DNA of 64,000 bases from contig NZ_SRLC01000001.1 of assembly GCF_004765605.1 (NCBI RefSeq), positions 1,612,001-1,676,000 on the forward strand, read 5' to 3'. The stretch comes from Hymenobacter aquaticus. Its GTDB lineage: Bacteria; Bacteroidota; Bacteroidia; Cytophagales; Hymenobacteraceae. The position numbers and the translations under genes are program-made. Every line of letters starts with the position of its first letter. The first letter of the stretch is position 1. Positions 7,438 through 15,272 of the stretch are shown piece after piece. The notes under the pieces are model-generated. The model was not told the DNA's origin. It searched no databases and worked only from the letters and a program-made list of their open reading frames with translations.

Positions 7438-9462
7438 ATGAGGCATTCCTTTGCTTTCCGGCTGGCAGCCACGCTGCTGACGCTTACTCCCCCTACCGCC
7501 CTCTGGGCCCAGCAGCCGGCCCGGCCCACGGCACCGCGCCCGGCTCCGGTGGTTGGAACTCCTGCCGCTAAAAAGCCGGCCGCCAAAACACCCGCGGCCA
7601 GCACCACTCCGGCCAAAACACCCGCCGCCAGCACCGCCCCGGCGGGCAAAACCCCTGGGCAGGCAAAGCCAGCGGCTACCGGTAAAACCACGGCCGCGCC
7701 CACCTCCGGCACCGCCACGAAGCCCGCCCCCGCCGCGCCCGGCAAAACCACTTCCGCCCCCACGCCCCCGCCGGCCACCAAGGCGGCCGTGGTACCCGCC
7801 AGGCCCGCCGGTCCGCCCCTGCCAGCCAACCTGGGCTCTTCGGACCCCACGGTGCGCTACCAGAACGGCAAAACCCTGATTACCCAGACCCGCTACGACC
7901 TGGCCATGCAGGAGCTGGAGCCGCTCACGCCGCCCAGCGCCCGGTTTGACCGCGCCCCCGAAGCGGCCTACCTGTACGCCGTAGCCGCCACCCGGGCCAA
8001 AAAGTGGGCGGAAGCCGAGCAGATGCTGAATCTGCTGCGCACCGAGTACCCCGGCTGGCCCAACCTGGCCGAGGCGTTTTTCCTCCAGGCCCAGGTGTCG
8101 TTTGAGCTCAGCGAAGCCGACAACGCCCTGAAAATGCTGGCCCAGATACCGGCCGGCCGCCTCGAAGCCGAGCGCGAAGCCATGAAGGCCGTGTACCTGC
8201 CCCGGGTGAAAGACAAGCTCCAGTTCCAGACCCTGCTGCAACACTACCCCCAGGATGCCGCCGTGGGCCGCGCCTACGCCGACAAGCTCGCCAACGGCGG
8301 CTGGTACACCGACGCCGACAAGCCCACGCTCGACCAGCTCATCACGCAGTTCAGCCTCGACCGGACCCGCTACACGCCCCGGCCCAGGGCCCAGAAGAAA
8401 AGCAGCTACAACGTGGCCGTGCTGCTGCCCTTCGAGTTTGACGACCCCAGCTGGGAAAAGCAGCGCAAAAACCAGTTCGTGACGGACCTCTACGCCGGCA
8501 TGCGCCTGGCCCAGGACTCGCTGCAGCGCGAGGGCCGCCCCATCCAGCTCTACTCCTACGACACCGGCGCCGACACCCTGCAACTCAAGCAGGTGCTGGC
8601 CCTGCCCGAGCTGGCTTCGATGGACCTGATTATCGGGCCCATCTACAAGTCGGGCAGCAAGATTCTGGCCCGCTACGCCCAGCAGCGGCAGATTATCTGC
8701 ATCAACCCGCTTTCCCAGGACGCCGACCTGGTGCTCGACAACGGCTGGCACTACCTGTTTGAGCCCAGCACCGTCACCCAGGCCAAGCAGGCGGCGCAGT
8801 TTGCCATTTCCCGCTTCGCCAGCCGCACGGCCGTGGTGCTCTACGAGGATACCAAGGACGAAGCGGCCTTCGGACAGGCCTACAAAACGGCCTACGAAGC
8901 CCTCGGCGGCAAGGTGCTCCAACTGCGCCGCGTCAACTCCGACGTGGAGGAGTCCATCAGCGCCGGCTTCGCGGGCCTCGACCTCAAAACGGTGGGCCAC
9001 CTGGTCGTGGCCTCCGACCACCGCAAGGCCGGGCCCTACACCCTGGGCGTGCTCCAGGCCCAGGGCGCCCGCCTGCCCCTGCTCACCTACGCCTCCTGGC
9101 TGGAAAACTCCCGGGTGAGCCTGGGCCAGCTCGACGCGCGCGACGTGTTCTTCGTGCATCCCAAGTACCTCGACAAAACCGCCTACGGGGTGCGGCGCTT
9201 CCGCCAGCTCTACCTCCAGCGCCAGAACCTGCCGCCGTCGGTGTTTGCCTTCACCGGCTTCGAGCTGCTCTACTACTTCGGCTCCCAGCTGCACCAGAAC
9301 GGCCCCGGCTTCCAGCAGAACCTGGCCTCCTCGGGGCCGGTTTCGGGGGCCGTGTTCCAAGGCATCGGCTACCCCGCCGGCGCCCACGACAACCAGTACG
9401 TGCCCTTCACCAAGCTCGAACGCCTGGAGCTGGAAGTTCAGAACCCAGTGGGCCTCCGCTAG
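7438..9462 (+). CDS. LpoA-like protein: TPR region plus type 1 periplasmic-binding fold
   Basis: A 674-aa exported protein. Residues 1-25 are a signal peptide (FRLAATLLTLTPPTALWAQQ). Residues ~25-125 are an Ala/Thr/Pro/Lys linker with repeated AAKTPA/STAPAKTPA units. Residues ~135-300 are helical with TPR-like spacing (YLYAVAATRAKKWAEAEQML, then FFLQAQVSFELSEADNALKML). From about 320 to the end there is a type 1 periplasmic-binding fold: YNVAVLLPFEFDD, then MDLIIGPIYKSGS, then RTAVVLYEDTKDE. This order matches LpoA, the outer-membrane activator of peptidoglycan synthase PBP1A, although no lipobox is present here. Annotation pipelines would call it an ABC transporter substrate-binding protein, but no transporter gene is near. 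Confidence 0.75.
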   Translation: MRHSFAFRLAATLLTLTPPTALWAQQPARPTAPRPAPVVGTPAAKKPAAKTPAASTTPAKTPAASTAPAGKTPGQAKPAATGKTTAAPTSGTATKPAPAAPGKTTSAPTPPPATKAAVVPARPAGPPLPANLGSSDPTVRYQNGKTLITQTRYDLAMQELEPLTPPSARFDRAPEAAYLYAVAATRAKKWAEAEQMLNLLRTEYPGWPNLAEAFFLQAQVSFELSEADNALKMLAQIPAGRLEAEREAMKAVYLPRVKDKLQFQTLLQHYPQDAAVGRAYADKLANGGWYTDADKPTLDQLITQFSLDRTRYTPRPRAQKKSSYNVAVLLPFEFDDPSWEKQRKNQFVTDLYAGMRLAQDSLQREGRPIQLYSYDTGADTLQLKQVLALPELASMDLIIGPIYKSGSKILARYAQQRQIICINPLSQDADLVLDNGWHYLFEPSTVTQAKQAAQFAISRFASRTAVVLYEDTKDEAAFGQAYKTAYEALGGKVLQLRRVNSDVEESISAGFAGLDLKTVGHLVVASDHRKAGPYTLGVLQAQGARLPLLTYASWLENSRVSLGQLDARDVFFVHPKYLDKTAYGVRRFRQLYLQRQNLPPSVFAFTGFELLYYFGSQLHQNGPGFQQNLASSGPVSGAVFQGIGYPAGAHDNQYVPFTKLERLELEVQNPVGLR

Positions 9463-9490
9463 GTTTATTACTACTGCAGAACCTGGTAAG

Positions 9491-9525
9491 GAACGTCATG
9501 TCGACCAACGGGAGACATGACGTTC
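9491..9525. repeat. Perfect 12-bp inverted repeat (GAACGTCATGTC)
   Basis: GAACGTCATGTC at 9491-9502 is mirrored at 9514-9525, between the LpoA-like gene and hemL. The outer half GAACGTCAT recurs at the edges of the hairpins at 21077, 39785 and 58117, so it belongs to the dispersed intergenic repeat set. Confidence 0.75.
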
Positions 9526-9564
9526 TGAAATCTTTTTCTCTACTCCTTCTATTATCCGCTTCCC

Positions 9565-10890
9565 ATGTCCCAAGAACCAGCCCTGCGTACCGACCTCAAC
9601 CTTGCTACTTCCGACGCGCTGTTTACCCGCGCCAAAGACCATATTCCCGGCGGCGTCAACTCGCCGGTGCGGGCCTTCCGGGCCGTGGGCGGCCACCCCG
9701 TGTTTATGCAGTCGGCGAAGGGCGCGTGGCTGACCGACGTGGACGGCAACCGCTACCTGGATTTTATCAACTCCTGGGGCCCCATGATTCTGGGCCACGC
9801 CCCCGAGGTGGTGCTCAGCGCCGTGCAGGATGCCATTCAGGGCTCCCTGTCGTTTGGCGCGCCCACCCGCCGCGAGGTGGAAATGGCCGAGCTAATCAAG
9901 AAAATGGTGCCCAGCATCGAAAAGGTGCGCTTGGTGAACTCGGGCACCGAGGCCACCATGTCGGCCATCCGGGTGGCCCGGGGCTACACCGGCCGCAACA
10001 AGATCATCAAGTTTGAGGGCTGCTACCACGGCCACGGCGACTCCTTCCTGATTGCCGCCGGCTCCGGGGCCCTCACCCTGGGCACCCCCGACTCGCCCGG
10101 CGTAACCGAAGGCGTGGCCCAGGACACCATCACGGTGGCCTACAACGACCTGGCCGCCACCCACGCCGCCATCGAAGCCAATAAAGACCAGGTAGCCGCC
10201 CTGATTCTGGAGCCCGTAGTGGGCAATATGGGCCTGGTGGCGCCCGCCGAAGGCTATTTGCAGGGCCTGCGCGCGCTGTGCACCGAGCACGGCATCGTGC
10301 TGATCTTCGACGAGGTAATGACCGGCTTCCGCCTGGCCCGCGGCGGGGCGCAGGAGCTGTATGGTATCAAACCCGACATGACCACGCTGGGTAAAATCAT
10401 CGGCGGCGGCATGCCCGTGGGCGCTTACGGCGGCCGCCAGGACATTATGGACTGCGTGGCCCCGGCCGGCAAAGTCTACCAGGCCGGTACGCTCTCCGGC
10501 AACCCCATTGCCACCGCCGCCGGCATTGCCCAGCTCACCTACCTGCACGAGCACCCCGAGCTCTACCCCGAGCTGGAGCGCATCACCACCCGCATTGCCG
10601 ACGGCACCCGCCAGATTGCCGCCGAGCTGGGCCTGAACTACACCGTCAACCAGGTGGGCTCGATGTTCAGCGTATTCTTCACCGATAAGCCGGTGAATAA
10701 TCTGGAAGACGCCAAAACCTCCGACACCGAGGCCTTCGGCCGCTACTTCCGGGCCATGCTGCACCGCGGCATCTACCTGGCCCCGGCCCAGTACGAAGCC
10801 CTGTTCGTGTCCACGGCCGTCACCGACGACCTAGTCGACCACTACCTGACCGCCTGCCGCGAGTCGATGCGCGAAGCCCACGGCCTGTAG
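9565..10890 (+). CDS. hemL: Glutamate-1-semialdehyde 2,1-aminomutase
   Basis: A PLP enzyme of the C5 heme pathway. It moves the amino group of glutamate-1-semialdehyde to give 5-aminolevulinate in the cytosol. At 441 aa it is of normal length. It shows the family start DALFTRAKDHIPGGVNSPVR, the PLP-phosphate site VNSGTEATMSA (~124-134), LIFDEVMTGFR with the cofactor Asp (~246-256), and Schiff-base Lys277 in TTLGKIIGGGMPVGAYGG. It is monocistronic: its own start follows a small hairpin, and a strong terminator follows the stop. Confident. Confidence 0.97.
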   Translation: MSQEPALRTDLNLATSDALFTRAKDHIPGGVNSPVRAFRAVGGHPVFMQSAKGAWLTDVDGNRYLDFINSWGPMILGHAPEVVLSAVQDAIQGSLSFGAPTRREVEMAELIKKMVPSIEKVRLVNSGTEATMSAIRVARGYTGRNKIIKFEGCYHGHGDSFLIAAGSGALTLGTPDSPGVTEGVAQDTITVAYNDLAATHAAIEANKDQVAALILEPVVGNMGLVAPAEGYLQGLRALCTEHGIVLIFDEVMTGFRLARGGAQELYGIKPDMTTLGKIIGGGMPVGAYGGRQDIMDCVAPAGKVYQAGTLSGNPIATAAGIAQLTYLHEHPELYPELERITTRIADGTRQIAAELGLNYTVNQVGSMFSVFFTDKPVNNLEDAKTSDTEAFGRYFRAMLHRGIYLAPAQYEALFVSTAVTDDLVDHYLTACRESMREAHGL

Positions 10891-10915
10891 GCGTTTGTCC
10901 GTCCTGTTGCCAGCC

Positions 10916-10949
10916 AGCCCTTTCCTGCCCGCGCGGGAAAGGGCTTTTT
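10916..10949 (+). terminator. Rho-independent terminator of hemL
   Basis: A 10-bp stem AGCCCTTTCC/GGAAAGGGCT with a GC-rich loop, followed by TTTTT. Confidence 0.85.
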
Positions 10950-11052
10950 GCTGTAGCGCGCAGCTCCCCTGCGCTATGCGTGGCACGATACGATAACGGA
11001 ATTAGCTACCGACGGCAGGCCCGCGTCGCGAAGTAAAACTTCGCGCTACAGC
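10950..11052. repeat. Composite inverted repeat (GCTGTAGCGCG ... CGCGCTACAGC)
   Basis: Perfect 11-bp outer arms at 10950-10960 and 11042-11052, with an inner 8-bp hairpin CGCGAAGT/ACTTCGCG at 11027-11045. The same TAGCGCGAA/TTCGCGCTA arms occur at 18255-18329, so this is a dispersed family. It is part of the 417-bp gene-free stretch 10891-11307. Confidence 0.75.
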
Positions 11053-11115
11053 CCCGCCACCCTCCCCGCGCGCCTCCGGAGCCCGGCCGCGCGCCTCCGC
11101 AACGCTGGCAGCCGC

Positions 11116-11208
11116 GGTAGAAAGAGCAGCAAGTGCTTTTCAAAGGCGGCCGCGCCCGGTAGGAAGGGGCGCCACGCCGGTAGGAACGCCGGCAACTGCG
11201 GTAGGAAC
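11116..11208. repeat. 21-bp-phased GGTAGGAA iterons
   Basis: GGTAGGAA starts at 11158, 11179 and 11200, exactly 21 bp apart, and the near-copy GGTAGAAA starts at 11116 (42 bp before the first). Each copy is preceded by C or GC. They lie upstream of the -7 box of the next gene and could be a phased protein-binding array or a decayed tandem repeat. Confidence 0.55.
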
Positions 11209-11278
11209 CTCGGCGCGTGCATTTGGCGGGCTCCGGATAGTTTTTTCCCGGCTTTTCCGAACCACAACGGCAACTGGT

Positions 11279-11286
11279 TACCTTTG
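11279..11286 (+). promoter_or_regulatory. -7 promoter box (TACCTTTG)
   Basis: Exact TAnnTTTG match 21 nt upstream of ATG 11308. There is no TTG at the ideal -33 spacing; a T-rich stretch (11241-11246, 11253-11256) lies there instead. Confidence 0.6.
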
Positions 11287-11307
11287 CGGCGAATCTGCTT
11301 TGCTGCC

Positions 11308-12177
11308 ATGCGCCCATTTCGTCTCCTTTTCTCCCTTGCACTTCTGCTGGTTGCCGGCCTCGGCACCGGGCACGCCCAGGTAGAAGCGCCGGCCGTAGCC
11401 AACAAGCGCCTGTTCGACCGCACCGTGGACGAGCTCAACTTCCGGACGATGGAAACGGTGTACGACAAGTCGTTTACCCGCAACAAGTTTCCCGTCACGC
11501 TGCGCAGCCACAAGGCCCGCAAGGAGTTCGACGGCTTCGGCGGCAACGCCAACCTGAAGAAGCTGTTTCTGAACTACAACGACGTGTCGGAACGCTTTAA
11601 AGGGCGCTTCGGCAAGGGCCGCACCGACCTGGCCGAGTTTGAAAAGCAGCTCAACGCCCTGCTCATCGACAAGAACTTCGAGTTCTTTATCCGGGTGCTG
11701 CCGCGCGACGAGCGGGTGGCCCTGATTCGCTCCCTGCAACGGGCCATCAAGCAGGCCTCGGCCCAGTTTAACGCCTCCGAAGACCCCAACCCCGAGGACG
11801 TCGCCGTGGATGAAGCCGCCGTGCCCCCGGCCGACATCGACGCGGTGCCCACCCCCACCGACGCGGTGGAAGACCCCGCGCCCCAGCCCGACGCGCAGGC
11901 GGGTCCCACGCTGGCCTCGCCCTCGGCCGCCGGGCGCCCCCTGGATATTTCCGTGCGCCACGACTGGGTCGACTACCTGGCCCTGCTGCTCTCGGCTACG
12001 TCTACCCTGCTGCTGTTTTACATCGTGAGCAGCGTGCTGCCCGACCTGCGCGCCCGCCTCGACGGCCTGGCCGAGGAGCTGGAAGAGCGCCAGCCCACCG
12101 ATGCCGCCCGCGCCCGCAAGCGCCCCGCCGGCACCCTGCCCCAGGACCGCTACGGCGACGAAGACGACCCGGAGTAA
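11308..12177 (+). CDS. Exported, C-terminally anchored protein of unknown function
   Basis: A 289-aa product. A signal peptide (FRLLFSLALLLVAGLGTGHAQ) is followed by a charged helical region (~25-155), rich in Lys/Arg/Phe (FDGFGGNANLKKLF). Then comes an acidic Pro/Ala/Asp linker (~155-205), one hydrophobic helix (~218-240, YLALLLSATSTLLLFYIVSS) and a charged cytosolic tail ending DEDDPE. The topology implies an outward-facing domain held by a single C-terminal anchor. I do not recognise the family. It is transcribed with its own -7 box; dcd follows on the same strand after a 132-bp repeat-bearing gap. Confidence 0.65.
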   Translation: MRPFRLLFSLALLLVAGLGTGHAQVEAPAVANKRLFDRTVDELNFRTMETVYDKSFTRNKFPVTLRSHKARKEFDGFGGNANLKKLFLNYNDVSERFKGRFGKGRTDLAEFEKQLNALLIDKNFEFFIRVLPRDERVALIRSLQRAIKQASAQFNASEDPNPEDVAVDEAAVPPADIDAVPTPTDAVEDPAPQPDAQAGPTLASPSAAGRPLDISVRHDWVDYLALLLSATSTLLLFYIVSSVLPDLRARLDGLAEELEERQPTDAARARKRPAGTLPQDRYGDEDDPE

Positions 12178-12189
12178 GGCGCGGTGGAC

Positions 12190-12306
12190 GCTGTTGATTG
12201 CCGGGAGTTGATTGGTGGTTGCGTACGCTTCCGGCAGTCTTCTCCATTTGCCAATCACGACCGTCCCCTAAGCAGCATTCAACAACCAGCAATCAACAAC
12301 TTCCCT
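12190..12306. repeat. Imperfect hairpin of TTGATTG-type heptamers
   Basis: The left arm has GTTGATTGCCGGGAGTTGAT (from about 12190); the right arm, near 12283-12306, reads CAACAACCAGCAATCAACAA on the plus strand. The motifs match the better-preserved hairpin between gldC and dnaN (15191-15272). Confidence 0.55.
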
Positions 12307-12309
12307 TTC

Positions 12310-12849
12310 ATGATTCTTACCGATCAGCAGATCCTGGCCGAAATTGAGCGCGGCAACATCGTCATCGAGCCTTACGACCCCAGCTGCCTGGGCACCAACT
12401 CCTACGACGTGCACCTGGGCCGCTACCTGGCCACCTACCGCGACGCGGTGCTGGACGCGCGCCAGCACAACGAAATCGACGTGTTTGACATCCCGGCCGA
12501 GGAAGGCTTCGTGCTCCAGCCCGGCGTGCTGTACCTGGGCGTGACGGAGGAATACACCGAAAGCCACGCCCAAGTGCCCTTCCTGGAAGGCAAGTCGAGC
12601 GTGGGCCGCCTCGGCATCGACATTCACGCCACCGCCGGCAAAGGCGACGTAGGCTTCTGCAACACCTGGACCCTGGAAATCTCCGTGACCCAGCCCGTGC
12701 GCGTCTACGCCGGTATGCCCATCGGCCAGCTCATCTACTTCGCCGTGCAGGGCGACGTGCAGACCTTCTACAACCGCAAGGCCAACGCCAAATACAACGA
12801 CCGCACCGACAAGCCCGTGGAGTCGATGATGTGGAAAAACGTATTTTAA
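12310..12849 (+). CDS. dcd: dCTP deaminase
   Basis: Deaminates dCTP to dUTP, feeding dTMP synthesis. The start is set at ATG 12310 because MILTDQQILAEIERG is the conserved N-terminus; an in-frame extension to 12184 is only intergenic repeat. At 179 aa it is normal. It shows the trimeric dUTPase-fold motifs: GTNSYDVHLG (~28-37), FLEGKSSVGRLGIDIHATAG (91-110, phosphate-binding Ser/Arg) and the Glu-bearing NTWTLEISV (~118-126). The sequence after GRLG favours mono-functional dCTP deaminase over a bifunctional dUTP-forming type, but that is not certain. Confidence 0.93.
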   Translation: MILTDQQILAEIERGNIVIEPYDPSCLGTNSYDVHLGRYLATYRDAVLDARQHNEIDVFDIPAEEGFVLQPGVLYLGVTEEYTESHAQVPFLEGKSSVGRLGIDIHATAGKGDVGFCNTWTLEISVTQPVRVYAGMPIGQLIYFAVQGDVQTFYNRKANAKYNDRTDKPVESMMWKNVF

Positions 12850-12894
12850 GGACCTGATACCAGGCCCCGAACCCTCGCCCGTAACTCTGCTCCT

Positions 12895-13914
12895 ATGGAA
12901 GTCGGCATTGATAGTTTTGCCTCCCACCTGCTGCAAAACGGCGGCCTGCCCCTGAGCGGGCAGGAGGCCATGCGCCTGCTGCTGGAGCGCATCGAACGGG
13001 CCGACCAGGTTGGGCTCGACGTGTTTGGCATCGGTGAGCACCACCGCGCCGAATACCTCGACTCGGCCCCGGCCGTGATTCTGGCTGCGGCCGCCGCGCG
13101 CACCCAGCGCATCCGGCTGACCAGCGCCGTCACGGTGCTGTCGGCCGCCGACCCGGTGCGCGTCTTCCAGGAGTACGCCACCCTGGACCTGATTTCGCAG
13201 GGCCGGGCCGAAATGGTGGTGGGGCGCGGGTCGTCCACGGAGGCCTTCCCCCTGTTCGGCTTCAGCCTCCACGACTACGACGAGCTGTTTGCCGAGAAGC
13301 TGGAGCTGCTGCTGGCCATCCGGGAAACCGAAAAAATCCGCTGGCAGGGCCAGTACCGGCCCGCCCTCACGGGGCAGGGCGTGTATCCGCGCCCGGCGCA
13401 GGCCCAGCTGCCCATCTGGCTGGGCGTGGGCGGCACCCCCGAGTCGTTTGTGCGGGCCGGCACGCTGGGCTTGCCGCTGATGGTGGCCATCATCGGGGGC
13501 GAGACGCACCGCTTCCGCCCCCTGATTGACCTGTACCGCGAGGCGGGCCGCCGGGCCGGGCACGCCCCCGACCAGCTGAAGGTTGGGCTGCACTCCCTGG
13601 GCTACGTGGCCCCCACCACCGAGGAAGCCGTGGCCGACTTCGTGCCGGGCTACCTCGAAACCTTCAGCAAGCGGGCCCGGGAACGGGGCGGCGGCACGCT
13701 CACGCGGCAGCACTTCGAGGCGCAGGCCGGGCCGCTGGGGGCGCTGCTGGTGGGCAGCCCGGAGGAAGTAGCGGCCAAGATCCGGCGGCACGCCGAGGCC
13801 CTGGGCGGCATTTCGCGGGTCACGTTTCAGATGGACGTGGCCGTGCTGCCACACGAGAAGATTCTGCGGGCCACGGAGCTGCTGGGTACCCGGGTGGCTC
13901 CGCTGCTGCGCTAA
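12895..13914 (+). CDS. LLM-class flavin-dependent monooxygenase
   Basis: A 339-aa TIM-barrel protein of the luciferase-like family (F420- or FMNH2-dependent). Visible markers: the N-terminal MEVGIDSFASHL, GIGEHHRAEYLDSAP (~45-59, conserved EHH), LTSAVTVLSAADPVRVFQEYATLDLIS and GRAEMVVGRGSSTEAFPLFG. It closely resembles the group annotated as luciferase-like oxidoreductases with unknown substrate. It starts 45 nt after dcd on the same strand, so co-transcription is possible. A near -7 match (TAACTCTG, about 12881) directly upstream might give it its own promoter. Substrate unknown. Confidence 0.88.
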   Translation: MEVGIDSFASHLLQNGGLPLSGQEAMRLLLERIERADQVGLDVFGIGEHHRAEYLDSAPAVILAAAAARTQRIRLTSAVTVLSAADPVRVFQEYATLDLISQGRAEMVVGRGSSTEAFPLFGFSLHDYDELFAEKLELLLAIRETEKIRWQGQYRPALTGQGVYPRPAQAQLPIWLGVGGTPESFVRAGTLGLPLMVAIIGGETHRFRPLIDLYREAGRRAGHAPDQLKVGLHSLGYVAPTTEEAVADFVPGYLETFSKRARERGGGTLTRQHFEAQAGPLGALLVGSPEEVAAKIRRHAEALGGISRVTFQMDVAVLPHEKILRATELLGTRVAPLLR

Positions 13915-14144
13915 GGCCGGCCGGGCGCGGCTTACCGGATTGGCACTTGCTTACGCCAACCGGCAACGGGTCGTCCGCCCGCGTGTTTCGCCGCGTCCCG
14001 CTGCCCCGGCTTTCCCCTTTAGCAGATTAGCCCGAACTCCCTGGCATAGTTTTTCGTTAGTAAATGACACCTGCCGGGGGCTGAGGCTTCTTTGCTTTAG
14101 CTGTTGGCAGTTCTCCAACGTGTCAAACTAAATGCTTCTATACC

Positions 14145-14657
14145 ATGAGAAATCACCTTGCTACCGCCGCGCTGTTTCTAGCCGCCACGCTGGGCGCGCA
14201 GGCTCAGCAGAAGCCTACTACCGTGCAGCCCCAGGATAAAACCAAGCCCACGCCCCGCCTGAACCCGGTGCAGGAGCGCGCCAAGCGCCTCTCCGACCAG
14301 ATGGCCCGCGACCTGCGGCTGAACGGCTACCAGGCGACCCGCCTGCGGGCCATCAACGAGGACAAAGTAGCCAAGATGGCCGCCATTGAGCAGAAAAACG
14401 CCGGCAACCCCCGCCTCATTGATGAGCAGTGCGGGGCTGTGTGCCGGGAGCGGGACCAGGAGCTGCGCGGAGTGCTGAGCAACAACCAATACAGCGCCTA
14501 CTACGACTCCCGCGAAGATTTCTACAAGTACGACAAGGACTACGCCAAGCAAACCAATGCCGTATTCGTGAAGTCGGTGCAAAACCCGCTGCCCGCCAGC
14601 AGCCGCGGTACCACCATCGGCCCGGCCCGCACGTCTTCGGCCGAAGCCGGCCGTTAG
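14145..14657 (+). CDS. Small exported helical protein
   Basis: A 170-aa protein with a signal peptide (MRNHLATAALFLAATLGAQAQ). The mature part is predicted mostly helical and highly charged: RAKRLSDQMARDLRLNGYQATRLRAINEDKVAKMAAIEQKN. A Cys pair (QCGAVCRERDQELRGVL, ~93-109) and a Tyr-rich segment (YSAYYDSREDFYKYDKDYAKQ with one gap) follow. Length and layout recall Spy/CpxP-like periplasmic helical proteins, but the LTxxQ motif is not clear, so I do not assign that family. It stands alone between a 230-bp gap (13915-14144, nothing recognisable beyond T-rich promoter-like sequence) and a terminator. Confidence 0.7.
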   Translation: MRNHLATAALFLAATLGAQAQQKPTTVQPQDKTKPTPRLNPVQERAKRLSDQMARDLRLNGYQATRLRAINEDKVAKMAAIEQKNAGNPRLIDEQCGAVCRERDQELRGVLSNNQYSAYYDSREDFYKYDKDYAKQTNAVFVKSVQNPLPASSRGTTIGPARTSSAEAGR

Positions 14658-14682
14658 ATTTTGCTGGCTCCCAGGTATAGAA

Positions 14683-14716
14683 AAAGCCCCACCGGACAAA
14701 TCCGGTGGGGCTTTTC
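14683..14716 (+). terminator. Bidirectional rho-independent terminator
   Basis: A perfect 15-bp stem AAAAGCCCCACCGGA/TCCGGTGGGGCTTTT with a 4-nt loop. Confidence 0.9.
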
Positions 14717-14734
14717 TTGTTTTTGTCTGAACAA

Positions 14735-14818
14735 TGTAGAGACGCATAATTGCGTCTAATCGTTGGGCAATAACCGGTAGGACAAACAACGATTGAGACG
14801 CAAGGTTGCGTCTCTACG
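14735..14818. repeat. Imperfect inverted repeat (TGTAGAGACGCA ... TGCGTCTCTAC)
   Basis: Arms of about 30 bp, each itself containing an inner GACGCA..TGCGTC hairpin. Inner edges are TCGTTG (left) and CAACGA (right, preceded by GACAAA). The same GACAAACAACGA string is found in the otherwise unrelated hairpin before the photolyase gene. Confidence 0.7.
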
Positions 14819-14838
14819 TCGCTCTACGTCGCCATATC

Positions 14839-15177
14839 CTAGCGCTGCTCCGACTCCTGCTTGTTCAGGTAGTCAGTCAGCTCGCGGCAGAGGCTGCGCA
14901 TCTTGGTGGCCATTTCCGTGTCGTTGGTGGCCGTAATCAGGCTTTCGGCCATGGCGCCCATCGTGTCCACGTAGAAGCGCTTCATCTCGTCGACGGGCAT
15001 TTCCTTGGTCCAGAGGTCGATTTTCATCGTGCCCCGCTCGTCCCGGTCCCAGAGGGCAATGTTGATGGCCTTGGCAAAGTGAATATCGGGACCCGCGTCG
15101 GTGGCCGTCCAGCTGATGGCCTCGGGCACTTTCTGGTCGTCGAGGGCAATGCTGAAGCGGATTTCGGATTTTTTCAT
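14839..15177 (-). CDS. gldC: Gliding motility protein GldC
   Basis: A 112-aa cytosolic protein found only in Bacteroidota. The start at ATG 15177 gives the family's conserved MKKSEIRFSIALDDQKVPE N-terminus; longer readings run into the intergenic hairpin. The diagnostic blocks are ISWTATD, KAINIALWDRDERGTMKIDLW, TKEMPVDEMKRFYVDT and a helical C-terminus. In Flavobacterium, gldC is needed for efficient gliding, but its biochemistry is not known. It lies downstream of dnaN on the same strand, separated by a hairpin that fills the gap. Two T9SS-sorted proteins elsewhere in this window fit an intact gliding/T9SS system. Confidence 0.92.
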   Translation of the reverse strand: MKKSEIRFSIALDDQKVPEAISWTATDAGPDIHFAKAINIALWDRDERGTMKIDLWTKEMPVDEMKRFYVDTMGAMAESLITATNDTEMATKMRSLCRELTDYLNKQESEQR

Positions 15178-15190
15178 TGTTGGTTGGTAC

Positions 15191-15272
15191 TTGTTGATTG
15201 CTGATTGTTGGGAGTTAATTGTTGGATCGTTCAACGAACAACAATCAACTCCCAACAATCAGCAATTAACCA
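15191..15272. repeat. Heptamer-repeat hairpin between dnaN and gldC
   Basis: 34-bp arms (15191-15224 and 15239-15272) match at 31 of 34 positions. Both are built from 7-bp units such as TTGATTG, CTGATTG and TTGGGAG. The loop is GATCGTTCAACGAA, which contains the CGTT..AACG apex seen in other hairpins here. The right arm ends exactly at the dnaN stop codon. Confidence 0.85.

Noticed and set aside
7417..9387. A 656-codon minus-strand frame opposite the LpoA-like gene
   Set aside because: Composition (Gly/Val/Arg/Leu/His) and full overlap with a gene having signal peptide and folded domains mark it as a shadow frame.
11006..11341. Minus-strand frames over the GGTAGGAA iterons (repeated FLP/SYR motifs)
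   Set aside because: The repeats in protein are a by-product of the 21-bp DNA period; no start region, family or conservation signal supports a gene.
13940..14131. A 63-codon plus-strand frame in the gap before 14145
   Set aside because: No signal peptide, no family resemblance, and it occupies a T-rich promoter-like region; most likely chance.
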